Positions 7,708 to 15,362 are shown, counted from the stretch's first letter. The stretch: 35,565 bases of DNA from Acetobacteraceae bacterium (GCA_019750475.1 JAIEOO010000115.1:1-35565), one strand, 5' to 3'. A program made the numbers and translations. The notes: generated by a model not told the origin, from the letters alone.

Positions 7708-10262
7708 GACTGGCCGAGGCCCTTGGGCGCGTGGCGGATGAAGCGGTTGTACCGCTTCGGGTCGCGCCCGCGGTCGCGCGTCCTGAGCCGCGTCTCGGGC
7801 GAGCCGCGGGGGGCGAAGGGCTCGGTGACCTCGGCCAGCAACTCCGAAAACTCCTCCTCGCCGTCGGTCGCCTCGTTCACGAGCGCCGCCGCCTCGGCGA
7901 GCAGCGCGTCCTCCGCCCCGCCGGCGACCCATTCGCGCCCCTCCTCGATCAGCGCCGGCACCGCGAGGGGGGAGACGCGATCCAGCACGCGGTGCCGGAT
8001 GCGGCCCTTCACCCGCGCCAGCAGCCGGGCGAGGCGCGCGACGTCGGTCAGGCCGCCCGCGGCTTCGGCCCGTGTCGCGCGCAGCAGGATGTGGTCGGGC
8101 TCGTGCTTGCGGAGCACGTCGTAGATCAGGTCGCTGTTCATGGTCATCTGGCGGCCGGACTTCTCCGCGCCCGGGTGGTGCTTCTCGATGAGGCCCGCGA
8201 TGGTGGCGATGTTGCGGAAGGTGCGGCGGAGCATGGTGCTCTCCGCCATCCATTCCTCCAGCTCGTCACCGAGCAGGTCTTCCTCGAACAGGGCGGCGAC
8301 GTCCGTCGGCTCGAAGGCGGACCAGCAGGCGATGACGTAGTCGGTCGCGACGAAGCCGAGCGGGCCGTAGCCCAGCCGCTCCATCCGCTTCGTGACCAGC
8401 ATGCCGAGCGTCTGATGCGCGAGGCGCCCCTCGAAGGTGTAGGCGACGAGGAACCATTTTCCCCCGCGCGGGAAGCTCTCGACCAGCAGGCCGTCGGGCT
8501 TCGGCAGCTCGCTGCGGCGCTGCTGGAGGCGCAGCCATTCCTGCACCGGCTCGGGCAGGTTCTTCCAGCGCTCCGGATCGGCGAGCAGCGCGCGCACCCG
8601 CGCCGCGAGGCTGGTCGTGAGCGGCATGCGGCTGCCGGCATAGGCGGGCACGCGCGGCTCCTTCTCGCCGCCGCGGCTGACGATGGCGGTGACGCCTTCC
8701 ATCCCCTCGAAGCGCAGCAGCTGGCCGGCGAAGATGAAGTTGTCGCCCTGGGTGAGCGTGGAGACGAACCACTCCTCCACCTCGCCGAGGACGGGCCCGC
8801 CGCGGAGGCGCACCTTCATCAGCGGGCTCTCGACGATGGTGCCGAGATTCATCCGCAGCTGGCGCGCGACCGCGGGGCCGCGGACATGCACCATCCCCTC
8901 GGCGTCGCGGAAGAGGCGCCGCCACCGCTCATAGGCGGACAGGGCGTAGCCCCCATCCTCGACGAAGCGGAGCGTGTCGTCGAAGTCGCGGCGGGAGAGG
9001 GCGGCGTATGGCGCCGCGCGCGTGACCTCGGCGAAGAGGTCGTCCGGCCGGAAGGGACCGAAGCAGGCCATGGCGAGGATGTGCTGCGCGAGCACGTCGA
9101 GGCCGCCGGGGCGCGGCGGCTCCCCGTCCAGCTCGTGCTCGGCCACGGCCTCGATCGCGGCGAGGCACTCCAGCACCTCGAAGCGGTTGGCGGGGACGAG
9201 CGCGGCGCGCGAGGGCTCGTCCATGCGATGGTTGGCGCGGCCCACGCGCTGCAGCAGCCGCGACACGCCCTTGGGCGCGCCGAGCTGGATCACCTGGTCC
9301 ACATCGCCCCAGTCGATGCCGAGATCGAGGGAGGAGGTGGCGATGACGCCGCGCAACTGCCCCGCCGCCATCGCGGCCTCGACCTTGCGGCGCTGCTCCA
9401 CCGTCAGGCTGCCGTGATGCAGCGCGATCGGCAGGCTGTCCTCGTTCAGGCGCCACAGCGCCTGGAAGATCAGCTCGGCCTGGGCCCGCGTGTTGACGAA
9501 GACGATGGTGACGCGCGCCTCCTGGATGCGCGCCAGCACCTCCGGCGCGGCGGCGAGGCCCATATGCCCGCCCCAGGGCAGCCGGCCCGCGGGAAGCTGG
9601 ATGTCGAGCTTCGGGTCGGCGCCGCCCTTGGCGCGCACCAGCGTCACGTCGTCCGGCCGCGCCGTGGGGGACAGCCAGGCGCGCAGCTCCGCCGGATGCG
9701 GCACCGTGGCCGAGAGGCCGACGCGCCGATGCCCCGGCGCGAGCACGGCAAGGCGCGCCATGCAGAGTGCCAGCTGGTCGCCGCGCTTCGTGCCGGCCAG
9801 CGCATGGACCTCGTCCACCACGACGGCCTGAAGTTCGGAAAACATCTCCCGCGCATCCTCGTGGGCGAGGAGCAAGGTGAGGCTTTCCGGCGTGGTGAGC
9901 AGGATGTTGGGCGGCGTCTCGCGCAGGCGGGCGCGGCGGTTCTGCGGCGTGTCGCCGGTGCGCGTCGCGAGCGTCACCGGCAGCCCCATCTCGGCCACCG
10001 GCGCCTCGAGGTTGCGCGCGATGTCCACCGCCAGCGCCTTGAGCGGCGAGATGTAGAGCGTGTGGAGGCCCGTCCCGGGCCTGGCCGCCAGCTCCACCAG
10101 CGAGGGCAGGAACCCGGCGAGCGTCTTGCCGCCGCCCGTCGGCGCGATCAGCAGCGCCGAGCGCCCGGCCCGCGCCTCGGCCAGCATGTCGAGCTGGTGG
10201 GGCCGCGGCGCCCAGCCGCGCCCGGCGAACCACCGCTCGAACTGTTCGGGCAATGTTCCCAT
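7704..10262 (-). CDS. Ligase-associated DEXH-box helicase (Lhr-like)
   Basis: An 852-aa superfamily 2 helicase. Motif I is PTGGGKT (residues 41-47), motif II is DEVH near 150 and motif III is LSAT. The C-terminal RecA domain carries a TSSLDLGIDW segment and the arginine finger region QRVGRANHR. The long C-terminal part matches the Lhr-core architecture, where a winged-helix and a DNA-tracking domain follow the RecA pair. It moves 3' to 5' on DNA in studied homologues and belongs to the ligase-associated repair set. I chose ATG 10262 (MGTLPEQFERWF) because it matches the family N-terminus; an upstream ATG at 10343 would add 27 atypical residues and run into the divergent promoter. Confidence 0.9.
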   Translation of the reverse strand: MGTLPEQFERWFAGRGWAPRPHQLDMLAEARAGRSALLIAPTGGGKTLAGFLPSLVELAARPGTGLHTLYISPLKALAVDIARNLEAPVAEMGLPVTLATRTGDTPQNRRARLRETPPNILLTTPESLTLLLAHEDAREMFSELQAVVVDEVHALAGTKRGDQLALCMARLAVLAPGHRRVGLSATVPHPAELRAWLSPTARPDDVTLVRAKGGADPKLDIQLPAGRLPWGGHMGLAAAPEVLARIQEARVTIVFVNTRAQAELIFQALWRLNEDSLPIALHHGSLTVEQRRKVEAAMAAGQLRGVIATSSLDLGIDWGDVDQVIQLGAPKGVSRLLQRVGRANHRMDEPSRAALVPANRFEVLECLAAIEAVAEHELDGEPPRPGGLDVLAQHILAMACFGPFRPDDLFAEVTRAAPYAALSRRDFDDTLRFVEDGGYALSAYERWRRLFRDAEGMVHVRGPAVARQLRMNLGTIVESPLMKVRLRGGPVLGEVEEWFVSTLTQGDNFIFAGQLLRFEGMEGVTAIVSRGGEKEPRVPAYAGSRMPLTTSLAARVRALLADPERWKNLPEPVQEWLRLQQRRSELPKPDGLLVESFPRGGKWFLVAYTFEGRLAHQTLGMLVTKRMERLGYGPLGFVATDYVIACWSAFEPTDVAALFEEDLLGDELEEWMAESTMLRRTFRNIATIAGLIEKHHPGAEKSGRQMTMNSDLIYDVLRKHEPDHILLRATRAEAAGGLTDVARLARLLARVKGRIRHRVLDRVSPLAVPALIEEGREWVAGGAEDALLAEAAALVNEATDGEEEFSELLAEVTEPFAPRGSPETRLRTRDRGRDPKRYNRFIRHAPKGLGQS
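10244..10258. promoter_or_regulatory. LexA-type box GTTC-N7-GTTC
   Basis: The plus strand reads GTTC, seven bases, GTTC (10244-10247 and 10255-10258). This direct repeat is the SOS operator recognised by LexA in many alphaproteobacteria. It sits at codons 2-7 of the helicase gene and about 70-84 bases upstream of the 92-aa gene, at the divergent centre of a DNA-damage cluster. The short motif could occur by chance somewhere in a window this long, so the case rests on position. Confidence 0.4.
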
Positions 10263-10327
10263 GTCGGACCCGGTATATGGGGCGCATCGGTTGGCGGAAA
10301 GCGGGGCGCTCCGCATATGCTGCGGCG

Positions 10328-10606
10328 ATGGAAGAGATCTCATCCAGCCAACCGGACGACGACCTCCTCGGCCTCGCCGAGGCGCCGGAGCTCTTCGTCG
10401 AGGGCTACCGCGGCGCGCTGCTGCGGGGCGGCGTGGTCAAGCTCAACCTCTTCACCAGCCTGCTGGAGAACAGCCCCCGCCGGGTGCGCAAGCGCGCCGT
10501 GGCGCGGCTGGCCATGCCGGTCGAGGATTTCCTCGAAGTCGTGGCGGCGCTCTCCGCCCTGCGCGACGACATCCTCGCCGCGCGCGAGACGGGAGACGCG
10601 CCATGA
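10328..10606 (+). CDS. Small hypothetical protein, first gene of PIN cassette
   Basis: A 92-aa acidic-to-neutral protein from ATG 10328, divergent from the helicase gene with a 65-base gap. An acidic N-terminus (SSQPDDDLLGLAEAPE) is followed by a core that alternates strand and helix (ELFVEGYRGALLRGGVVKLN, then AVARLAMPVEDFLEVVAAL). The pattern faintly recalls DUF3467-type small proteins, but I cannot confirm it. The stop overlaps the next gene by four bases (ATGA). It could be a regulator or structural partner of the downstream pair. Confidence 0.65.
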   Translation: MEEISSSQPDDDLLGLAEAPELFVEGYRGALLRGGVVKLNLFTSLLENSPRRVRKRAVARLAMPVEDFLEVVAALSALRDDILAARETGDAP

Positions 10607-10827
10607 ACGCCTTCACCCCGAGCCGCGCTCGGGCCTGGGGCGGCGGCGGGGAGGGACCGGCCTGGATTCCTGGAGAGCGGCGAAGCCCGGCCGCGACGGC
10701 CGATGCCTTCCGGGCGGAGATGGCCCGGCTGCGCGCCGAGGTGCTGGAGGCTGGGGTGCCGCTTCTCGACCTCGACGCCATCAATCGGTCCGTCGCGGAG
10801 CTTCGGCGGCGCCCCGAGGCCGGATGA
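10603..10827 (+). CDS. Small antitoxin-like protein upstream of PIN protein
   Basis: A 74-aa ORF with overlapping stop/start signals on both sides (ATGA at 10603 and at 10824). The first 30 residues are Gly/Pro/Arg-rich and probably disordered. The rest is predicted-looking amphipathic helix (ADAFRAEMARLRAEVLEAG, LDLDAINRSVAELRR). Its size, its place just before a PIN gene and the translational coupling fit an antitoxin of VapBC type, although no AbrB, RHH or Phd DNA-binding motif is evident. Function is inferred from context only. Confidence 0.6.
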   Translation: MNAFTPSRARAWGGGGEGPAWIPGERRSPAATADAFRAEMARLRAEVLEAGVPLLDLDAINRSVAELRRRPEAG

Positions 10828-11240
10828 GCCTCATCTATCCCGACACGGGCGTGTTGCTGGCGCTGGCCCAAGGTGACGGGAGGTGGCACGCGGCCGCGGT
10901 CGCGACGCTGGGATCCGCGGACGTCCGGATCGTCACCTCGGACATGATCTGGCTCGAGGTGCTGCCTTCGACGCATGGCCCGCGCGGAGCCGTGCTCCGG
11001 GACATCTACGCGGCGGTGTTCCAGCGGGCGTCGCTCCACCACGCGGTGGATGTGCGGACGCTGCGCCTCGCGCGGAGCATCGCCGAGAGCAGCCCGGTGG
11101 GCGGCGCCGACGCCATCCATGCGGCGGCCGCCCTGCTTGCCGGCGCCGCCGAGTTCGTGACGACGGAAGCGGAAACCAAGCCCCTCCATGCCGCGCTGCC
11201 TCGCCATGGATTACGGGTGCGGCGCCTCGGCGTTCCGTGA
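10824..11240 (+). CDS. PIN-domain ribonuclease (VapC-like toxin)
   Basis: A 138-aa PIN-domain protein. Acidic residues that would hold Mg or Mn are D7 (YPDTGVLLAL), E45 (IWLEVL), D96 (GADAIHAAAAL) and E115/E117 (FVTTEAE). The usual last acid is Asp; here it is Glu. VapC-type proteins cleave tRNA or rRNA and are held inactive by a partner encoded just upstream, here the 74-aa gene. The stop is two bases from the exonuclease start, so the cassette is read into the repair genes. A role as a repair-linked nuclease rather than a toxin is possible. Confidence 0.8.
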   Translation: MSLIYPDTGVLLALAQGDGRWHAAAVATLGSADVRIVTSDMIWLEVLPSTHGPRGAVLRDIYAAVFQRASLHHAVDVRTLRLARSIAESSPVGGADAIHAAAALLAGAAEFVTTEAETKPLHAALPRHGLRVRRLGVP

Positions 11241-11242
11241 TC

Positions 11243-12262
11243 ATGCCGCCCCATCCCGAAACCTGGCTCCGCGTCACCGAAGCGGGGCTGTATTGCGCGC
11301 CCGGCGACTTCTTCGTGGACCCCGTCCGCCCCGTCGAGCGCGCGGTCATCACCCATGGCCACAGCGACCACGCACGCCCGGATCACGAGGGCGTGCTGGC
11401 GACGCCCGAGACGCTCGCCGTCATGCGCGCCCGCATGGGGGAGGAGCGCGCGGGCCGCCGGCCCCAGGCGCTGGCCTACGGCGAGAGCCTGACCATCAAC
11501 GGCGTGAAGCTGCGCCTCGTCCCGGCGGGGCATGTGCTGGGCTCCGCCCAGGTGGTGATGGATTACGACGGCAGCCGCTGCGTCGTCTCGGGCGACTACA
11601 AGCGCCGCGCGGACCCCACCTGCGCGCCCTTCGAGCCGGTGCCCTGCGACGTCTTCGTCACCGAAGCGACCTTCGGGCTTCCCGTGTTCACGCACCCGCC
11701 CGTCGCGCAGGAGATGGCGCGGCTGCTGCACTCCCTGGCGCTGTTCCCCGAGCGCACGCACGTCATCGGGGCCTACGCGCTCGGCAAGGCGCAGCGCCTG
11801 ATCGCCGAGCTGCGGGCGGCGGGCTACGACAAGCCCGTCTACATCCACGGCGCCCTCGCCCAGCTCTGCGCCCTGTTCGAGGCGCATGGCGTGCGCCTCG
11901 GCGAGCTGCGGCCCGCGACGGTCGCGGACAAGGCGTCGCTGGTGGGCGCCGTGGTCATCGCGCCGCCCTCCGCCATCGCCGATCGCTGGGCGCGGCGCCT
12001 CAACGAACCCGTCCCCTGCATGGCGAGCGGCTGGATGCGCGTGCGGCAGCGCGCCAAGCAGAAGGGCGTCGAACTCCCCCTCGTCATCAGCGACCACGCC
12101 GACTGGCCCGAGCTGCTCGCCACCTGCGCCGAGGTCGAGGCGCCGGAGATCTGGATCACCCACGGGCGGGAGGAGGCGCTGATCCATGCCCTCGGCACGC
12201 GCGGCCAGCGCGGCCGCGCGCTCCACCTCATCGGCCGCGACGAGGACGAGGAAGGCGAATGA
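11243..12262 (+). CDS. Ligase-associated DNA exonuclease (metallo-beta-lactamase fold)
   Basis: A 339-aa protein related to SNM1/CPSF-type nucleases. The metal motif HGHSDHARPDH lies at about residues 34-44, followed by GHVLGSAQ and SGDYKRRADPT with further ligand residues, and late SDHADW and ITHGREEAL motifs of the beta-CASP region. In this family the protein is encoded beside an ATP-dependent ligase and trims DNA ends for ligation. ATG 11243 is two bases after the PIN gene stop; the ligase start overlaps its stop (ATGA). The neighbours pdeM and Lhr-like helicase complete the set on the other strand. Confidence 0.88.
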   Translation: MPPHPETWLRVTEAGLYCAPGDFFVDPVRPVERAVITHGHSDHARPDHEGVLATPETLAVMRARMGEERAGRRPQALAYGESLTINGVKLRLVPAGHVLGSAQVVMDYDGSRCVVSGDYKRRADPTCAPFEPVPCDVFVTEATFGLPVFTHPPVAQEMARLLHSLALFPERTHVIGAYALGKAQRLIAELRAAGYDKPVYIHGALAQLCALFEAHGVRLGELRPATVADKASLVGAVVIAPPSAIADRWARRLNEPVPCMASGWMRVRQRAKQKGVELPLVISDHADWPELLATCAEVEAPEIWITHGREEALIHALGTRGQRGRALHLIGRDEDEEGE

Positions 12263-13887
12263 GCGTGGCCGCCTTCGCGGAGCTGCTGGAAGGGCTGCTC
12301 TACACCCCCTCGCGCCTCGGCAAGCTGCGGCTGCTGCGGGAGTGGTTCGCGACCCAGCCCGACCCCGACCGCGGCATGGGCCTCGCCGCGCTCGCGGGCG
12401 ACCTCGTCTTCCGCACCGCCAAGCCCTCCGTCATCCGCGACCTGGTGGCGGCCCGGACCGACCCCGTGCTGCTCGCCCTCAGCCACGACTATGTCGGCGA
12501 CTTCGCCGAGACCGTCGCCCTCATCTGGCCCGAGGATGCGCGCCGCAACGCCGAGCCCCCCGCCCTGTCCGAGGTGGTGGAGGGGCTGGAGGTCGCCCCC
12601 AGGGCGGAGATCCCGGCGATGATCGCCGCCTGGCTCGACACGCTCGACGCCTCGGCGCGCTTCGCCCTCATCAAGCTCGTCACCGGCGGGCTGCGCGTCG
12701 GCGCCTCCGGCCGCCTCGCCAAGACGGCGCTGGCGGAATGGAGCGGCCAGGACATCGCCGAGATCGAGGAGGTCTGGCACGGGGTCGCGCCGCCCTACCT
12801 GCCGCTCTTCCGCTGGCTGGAAGGGCAGGGGCCGCGCCCCGATCCGAACGGCGCGCCCGTCTTCCGCCCGCTGATGCTGGCGAACCCGCTGGAAGCGCTG
12901 GATCTCGCGGCGCTCGACGCGGCGGCGCACCGCGCCGAGTGGAAATGGGACGGCATCCGCGTGCAGCTCACCGCCGGGCCCGGCGGCCACCGCATCTGGT
13001 CGCGCGGCGGGGAGGACATCTCGGGTGCCTTTCCCGAGATCCTCGACGCCATGGCGGGGCTGCACGGCGTGCTGGACGGGGAGTTGCTGGTGATCCGTGA
13101 GGGTATCGTGGCGCCCTTCTCCGACCTGCAGCAGCGCCTCAACCGCAAGGCGCCGGGCCCCAAGATGCTGCGGGAGCATCCGGCGGCGATCCGCCTCTAC
13201 GACATCCTCTTCGACCGCGACCAGGACCTCCGCCCGCTGCCCTTCGACAGCCGGCGCGCGCATCTCGAAGCCTGGTTCGAGCGGGAGCGGCCGCCGCGGA
13301 TGGATGTCTCGCCCCTCATTCCCTTCGCCACGATCGAGGAGCTCTCCGCCATCCGCGACGGCGCGCGCGCCGCCTCGATCGAGGGGCTGATGCTCAAGCG
13401 CGCCGACAGCCCCTACCAGCCCGGCCGGACCAAGGGCCTCTGGTGGAAGTGGAAGCGCAACCCGCTCACCCTCGACGTGGTGATGATGTACGCGCAGCGC
13501 GGCCACGGGAAACGTTCGAGCTTCTACAGCGACTACACCTTCGGCGTCTGGCGCGGGCCCCCTGGAAGCGATGAGCTGGTGCCCGTCGGCAAGGCCTATT
13601 CCGGCTACACCGATGAGGAGCTGGCCTGGCTCGACCGCTGGATCCGCAACCACACCACCGCCCGCTTCGGCCCCGTGCGCGAGGTCGAGAAGCAACTCGT
13701 CCTCGAGGTCGCCTTCGACGCGGCCCAGCGCTCGACCCGCCACAAATCCGGCTTCGCGCTGCGCTTCCCGCGCATCCTGCGCATCCGCAAGGACAAGCCC
13801 GCCGCGGAAGCCGACCGCATCGAGGCGGTGGAGGCGCTGGTCGCGACGAATGCGGTTCCAACGGAGGCCGGGGCCGACCTAGGCTGA
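12259..13887 (+). CDS. ATP-dependent DNA ligase (LigB/LigC-type, repair cluster)
   Basis: A 542-aa ligase. The N-terminal 200 residues form an all-helical DNA-binding domain (LKLVTGGLRVG-like segment near 138-148). The adenylation motif KWDG starts at K229, the lysine that takes AMP, and later motifs include DGELLV, the EGLMLKR region and WWKWKR, followed by an OB-fold ending near residue 520. It seals nicks after end processing by the exonuclease encoded just upstream. It is not LigD: there are no Ku, primase or phosphoesterase domains here. The last 15 residues are low-complexity. Confidence 0.92.
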   Translation: MSVAAFAELLEGLLYTPSRLGKLRLLREWFATQPDPDRGMGLAALAGDLVFRTAKPSVIRDLVAARTDPVLLALSHDYVGDFAETVALIWPEDARRNAEPPALSEVVEGLEVAPRAEIPAMIAAWLDTLDASARFALIKLVTGGLRVGASGRLAKTALAEWSGQDIAEIEEVWHGVAPPYLPLFRWLEGQGPRPDPNGAPVFRPLMLANPLEALDLAALDAAAHRAEWKWDGIRVQLTAGPGGHRIWSRGGEDISGAFPEILDAMAGLHGVLDGELLVIREGIVAPFSDLQQRLNRKAPGPKMLREHPAAIRLYDILFDRDQDLRPLPFDSRRAHLEAWFERERPPRMDVSPLIPFATIEELSAIRDGARAASIEGLMLKRADSPYQPGRTKGLWWKWKRNPLTLDVVMMYAQRGHGKRSSFYSDYTFGVWRGPPGSDELVPVGKAYSGYTDEELAWLDRWIRNHTTARFGPVREVEKQLVLEVAFDAAQRSTRHKSGFALRFPRILRIRKDKPAAEADRIEAVEALVATNAVPTEAGADLG

Positions 13888-13912
13888 CGGCGCCCACAGA
13901 GGAGGCTCCCGC

Positions 13913-14347
13913 ATGCTCCGTCCGCTCACCCTCGCCGCGATGCTCCTCGCGGCGCCCGCCTTCGCCCAGCCGCAGGTCGTCGCCACGCGCGACGCGCCCG
14001 AGGCGATCGGCCCCTACAGCCAGGCGATCCGCGTCGGCAACACGCTCTACCTCGCGGGCCAGATCGCGCTCGATCCCGCGACCAACCAGATGATCGCCGA
14101 CCGCTCGATCGAGGCCGAGACGCGCCGCGTCCTCGACAACCTCAAGGCGGTGGTGGAGGCCGCCGGCTTCCGCATGAGCGACATCGTCTCCACCACCGTC
14201 TTCATGGCCGACCTCAACGAGTTCGGGCGGATGAACGCGGTCTACGCCACCTACTTCCCGACCAACCCGCCGGCGCGCGCGACGGTGCAGGCCGCCCGCC
14301 TGCCGCGCGACGTGCGCGTGGAGATCGCGGCCATCGCCGCGCGCTGA
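13913..14347 (+). CDS. RidA-family protein with signal peptide
   Basis: A 144-aa protein. Residues 1-18 (MLRPLTLAAMLLAAPAFA) form a cleavable signal peptide ending AFA before Gln19, so the protein should be periplasmic. The mature part is a full RidA/YjgF domain with the conserved arginine R122 (PPARATV) and glutamate E137 (RVEIAAIA) used for deaminating enamine/imine intermediates. Cytoplasmic RidA protects PLP enzymes from 2-aminoacrylate; a periplasmic version must act on something else. A strong ribosome binding site (AGAGGAGG) sits upstream. The gene stands alone between the ligase and aldolase genes on the same strand. Confidence 0.88.
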   Translation: MLRPLTLAAMLLAAPAFAQPQVVATRDAPEAIGPYSQAIRVGNTLYLAGQIALDPATNQMIADRSIEAETRRVLDNLKAVVEAAGFRMSDIVSTTVFMADLNEFGRMNAVYATYFPTNPPARATVQAARLPRDVRVEIAAIAAR

Positions 14348-14359
14348 TTGACCGCCCTG

Positions 14360-14396
14360 CGCTCCTCTGGTCCCCTCCGCGGAAACCGGAGGAGCG
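14360..14396 (+). promoter_or_regulatory. Hairpin enclosing the aldolase ribosome binding site
   Basis: Arms 14360-14371 (CGCTCCTCTGGT) and 14385-14396 (ACCGGAGGAGCG) pair over 12 positions with one G-U wobble. The second arm contains the GGAGGAG ribosome binding site of the aldolase gene at 14403. Folding would hide the site. There is no T-tract, so it is not a typical terminator. Confidence 0.5.
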
Positions 14397-14402
14397 ACGC
14401 CC

Positions 14403-15185
14403 ATGCCCATCGTCACCAACCATTGCCGCGAGCGGCTGGATGCGGGCGGCCTCGCCCTCGGCTTCGGCGTGCACCACCTGCGCGGCTCCGCTGCCGGCAT
14501 GATCGCCAGGGCCAGCGGCTTCGACTGGCTCTTCATCGACATGGAGCACGGCGCGCTCTCGGTGGATGACGCCGCGCAGATCTCCATGGCGGCGCTCTCC
14601 CAGGGCGTTACCCCGATTGTTCGCATCTGCAAGGACGCGCTGTTCGAGGGCACGCGCTGCCTCGACAACGGGGCGATGGGCGTCGTCGTGCCGCATGTGG
14701 ACACGGTGGACGAAGCCAAGGCCGTCGCCGCCGCCTACCGCTTCCCGCCGCAGGGCCACCGCTCCTGGGGCGGGCCGCCCTTCGCCTACGGCCTCGGCCC
14801 GGTGAACCCGGCCGACGCGCAGAAGGAACTCAACGCCTCCATCATCGTGGCCTGCATGGTCGAGACCGAGGAGGCGGTCGCGAACAGCGACGCCATCGCC
14901 GCGGTGGAGGGCGTGGATGTGCTGATGTTCGGCACCTCCGACCTCACGGCCACCATGGGCATCCCGGGCCAGATCGGCCACGCCCGCGTCCGCGCCGCCT
15001 ACGAGAAGGTCGCCGCCGCCTGCAAGAAACACGGCAAGGTGATGGGCATGGGCGGCGTCTACGACGAGGTCGTCGCGCGGGACTACATCGCCCTCGGCGC
15101 GCGCTTCCTGCTCTCGGGCTCGGACCACGCCTTCCTCATGGCGGGCGCGTCGCAGCGGGCGAAGTTCCTGCGCGGCCTCGGTTGA
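14403..15185 (+). CDS. HpcH/HpaI aldolase / citrate lyase family protein
   Basis: A 260-aa class II pyruvate-type aldolase. Conserved points are the DMEHG motif (H49), R74 in IVRICK (pyruvate carboxylate contact), and the metal ligands E154 (MVETEEA) and D180 (GTSD). Family members cleave or form 4-hydroxy-2-oxo acids, usually with Mg, Mn or Co. Length is normal for HpaI. No other genes of an aromatic meta-cleavage pathway are adjacent, so the substrate is open. The ribosome binding site GGAGGAG lies eight bases before the ATG and is contained in a hairpin. Confidence 0.88.
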   Translation: MPIVTNHCRERLDAGGLALGFGVHHLRGSAAGMIARASGFDWLFIDMEHGALSVDDAAQISMAALSQGVTPIVRICKDALFEGTRCLDNGAMGVVVPHVDTVDEAKAVAAAYRFPPQGHRSWGGPPFAYGLGPVNPADAQKELNASIIVACMVETEEAVANSDAIAAVEGVDVLMFGTSDLTATMGIPGQIGHARVRAAYEKVAAACKKHGKVMGMGGVYDEVVARDYIALGARFLLSGSDHAFLMAGASQRAKFLRGLG

Positions 15186-15207
15186 GCGCGACACCGGCGG
15201 TGGGAGT

Positions 15208-15268
15208 TCCAGGGGCTCCGCCCCTGGACCCCGGCAGGAACCTCAGGTTCCTGCACCTCCGGTTTTTT
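15208..15268 (+). terminator. Tandem hairpins and T-run after the aldolase gene
   Basis: Two perfect stems follow the aldolase stop. The first pairs 15208-15216 with 15220-15228 (TCCAGGGGC / GCCCCTGGA, loop of three). The second pairs 15234-15242 with 15246-15254 (GCAGGAACC / GGTTCCTGC, loop TCA). A run of six T follows at 15263-15268. The first stem resembles palindromic units I recall from intergenic DNA of Acetobacteraceae. The pair probably ends transcription, though the T-run is nine bases from the second stem. Confidence 0.55.
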
Positions 15269-15316
15269 GAGATTCGGGCGATTTGACATTTTGAGGCGGC
15301 TTTTGCAGCTTGAATT

Positions 15317-15330
15317 CCTAGTTATATAGG
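15317..15330. promoter_or_regulatory. Promoter region with operator-like inverted repeat
   Basis: An AT-rich patch (about 15270-15350) precedes the AbrB-like gene. CCTA and TAGG arms flank GTTATA, and a TATATA (15323-15328) that could serve as a -10 element lies within. An AbrB-fold protein binding here would block its own promoter. A TTGACA at 15283 is too far from this -10 to be its partner. Confidence 0.35.
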
Positions 15331-15362
15331 TCTATTGTCCTTGTCTTGAACAGGAGCCGCCT

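Noticed and set aside
7731-10823. Long plus-strand frame running into the PIN gene
   Set aside because: The part before 10824 is antisense to the helicase. Only the last 138 codons form a real protein, with an ATG that overlaps the upstream stop.
12259-13887. Ligase as LigD of non-homologous end joining
   Set aside because: There is no primase or phosphoesterase domain and no ku gene; the neighbours match the ligase-associated repair set.
15283-15288. TTGACA as a -35 element for the AbrB-like gene
   Set aside because: At 17 bases spacing the next hexamer is CAGCTT, and the TATATA element is 34 bases away, so it does not form a normal promoter pair.
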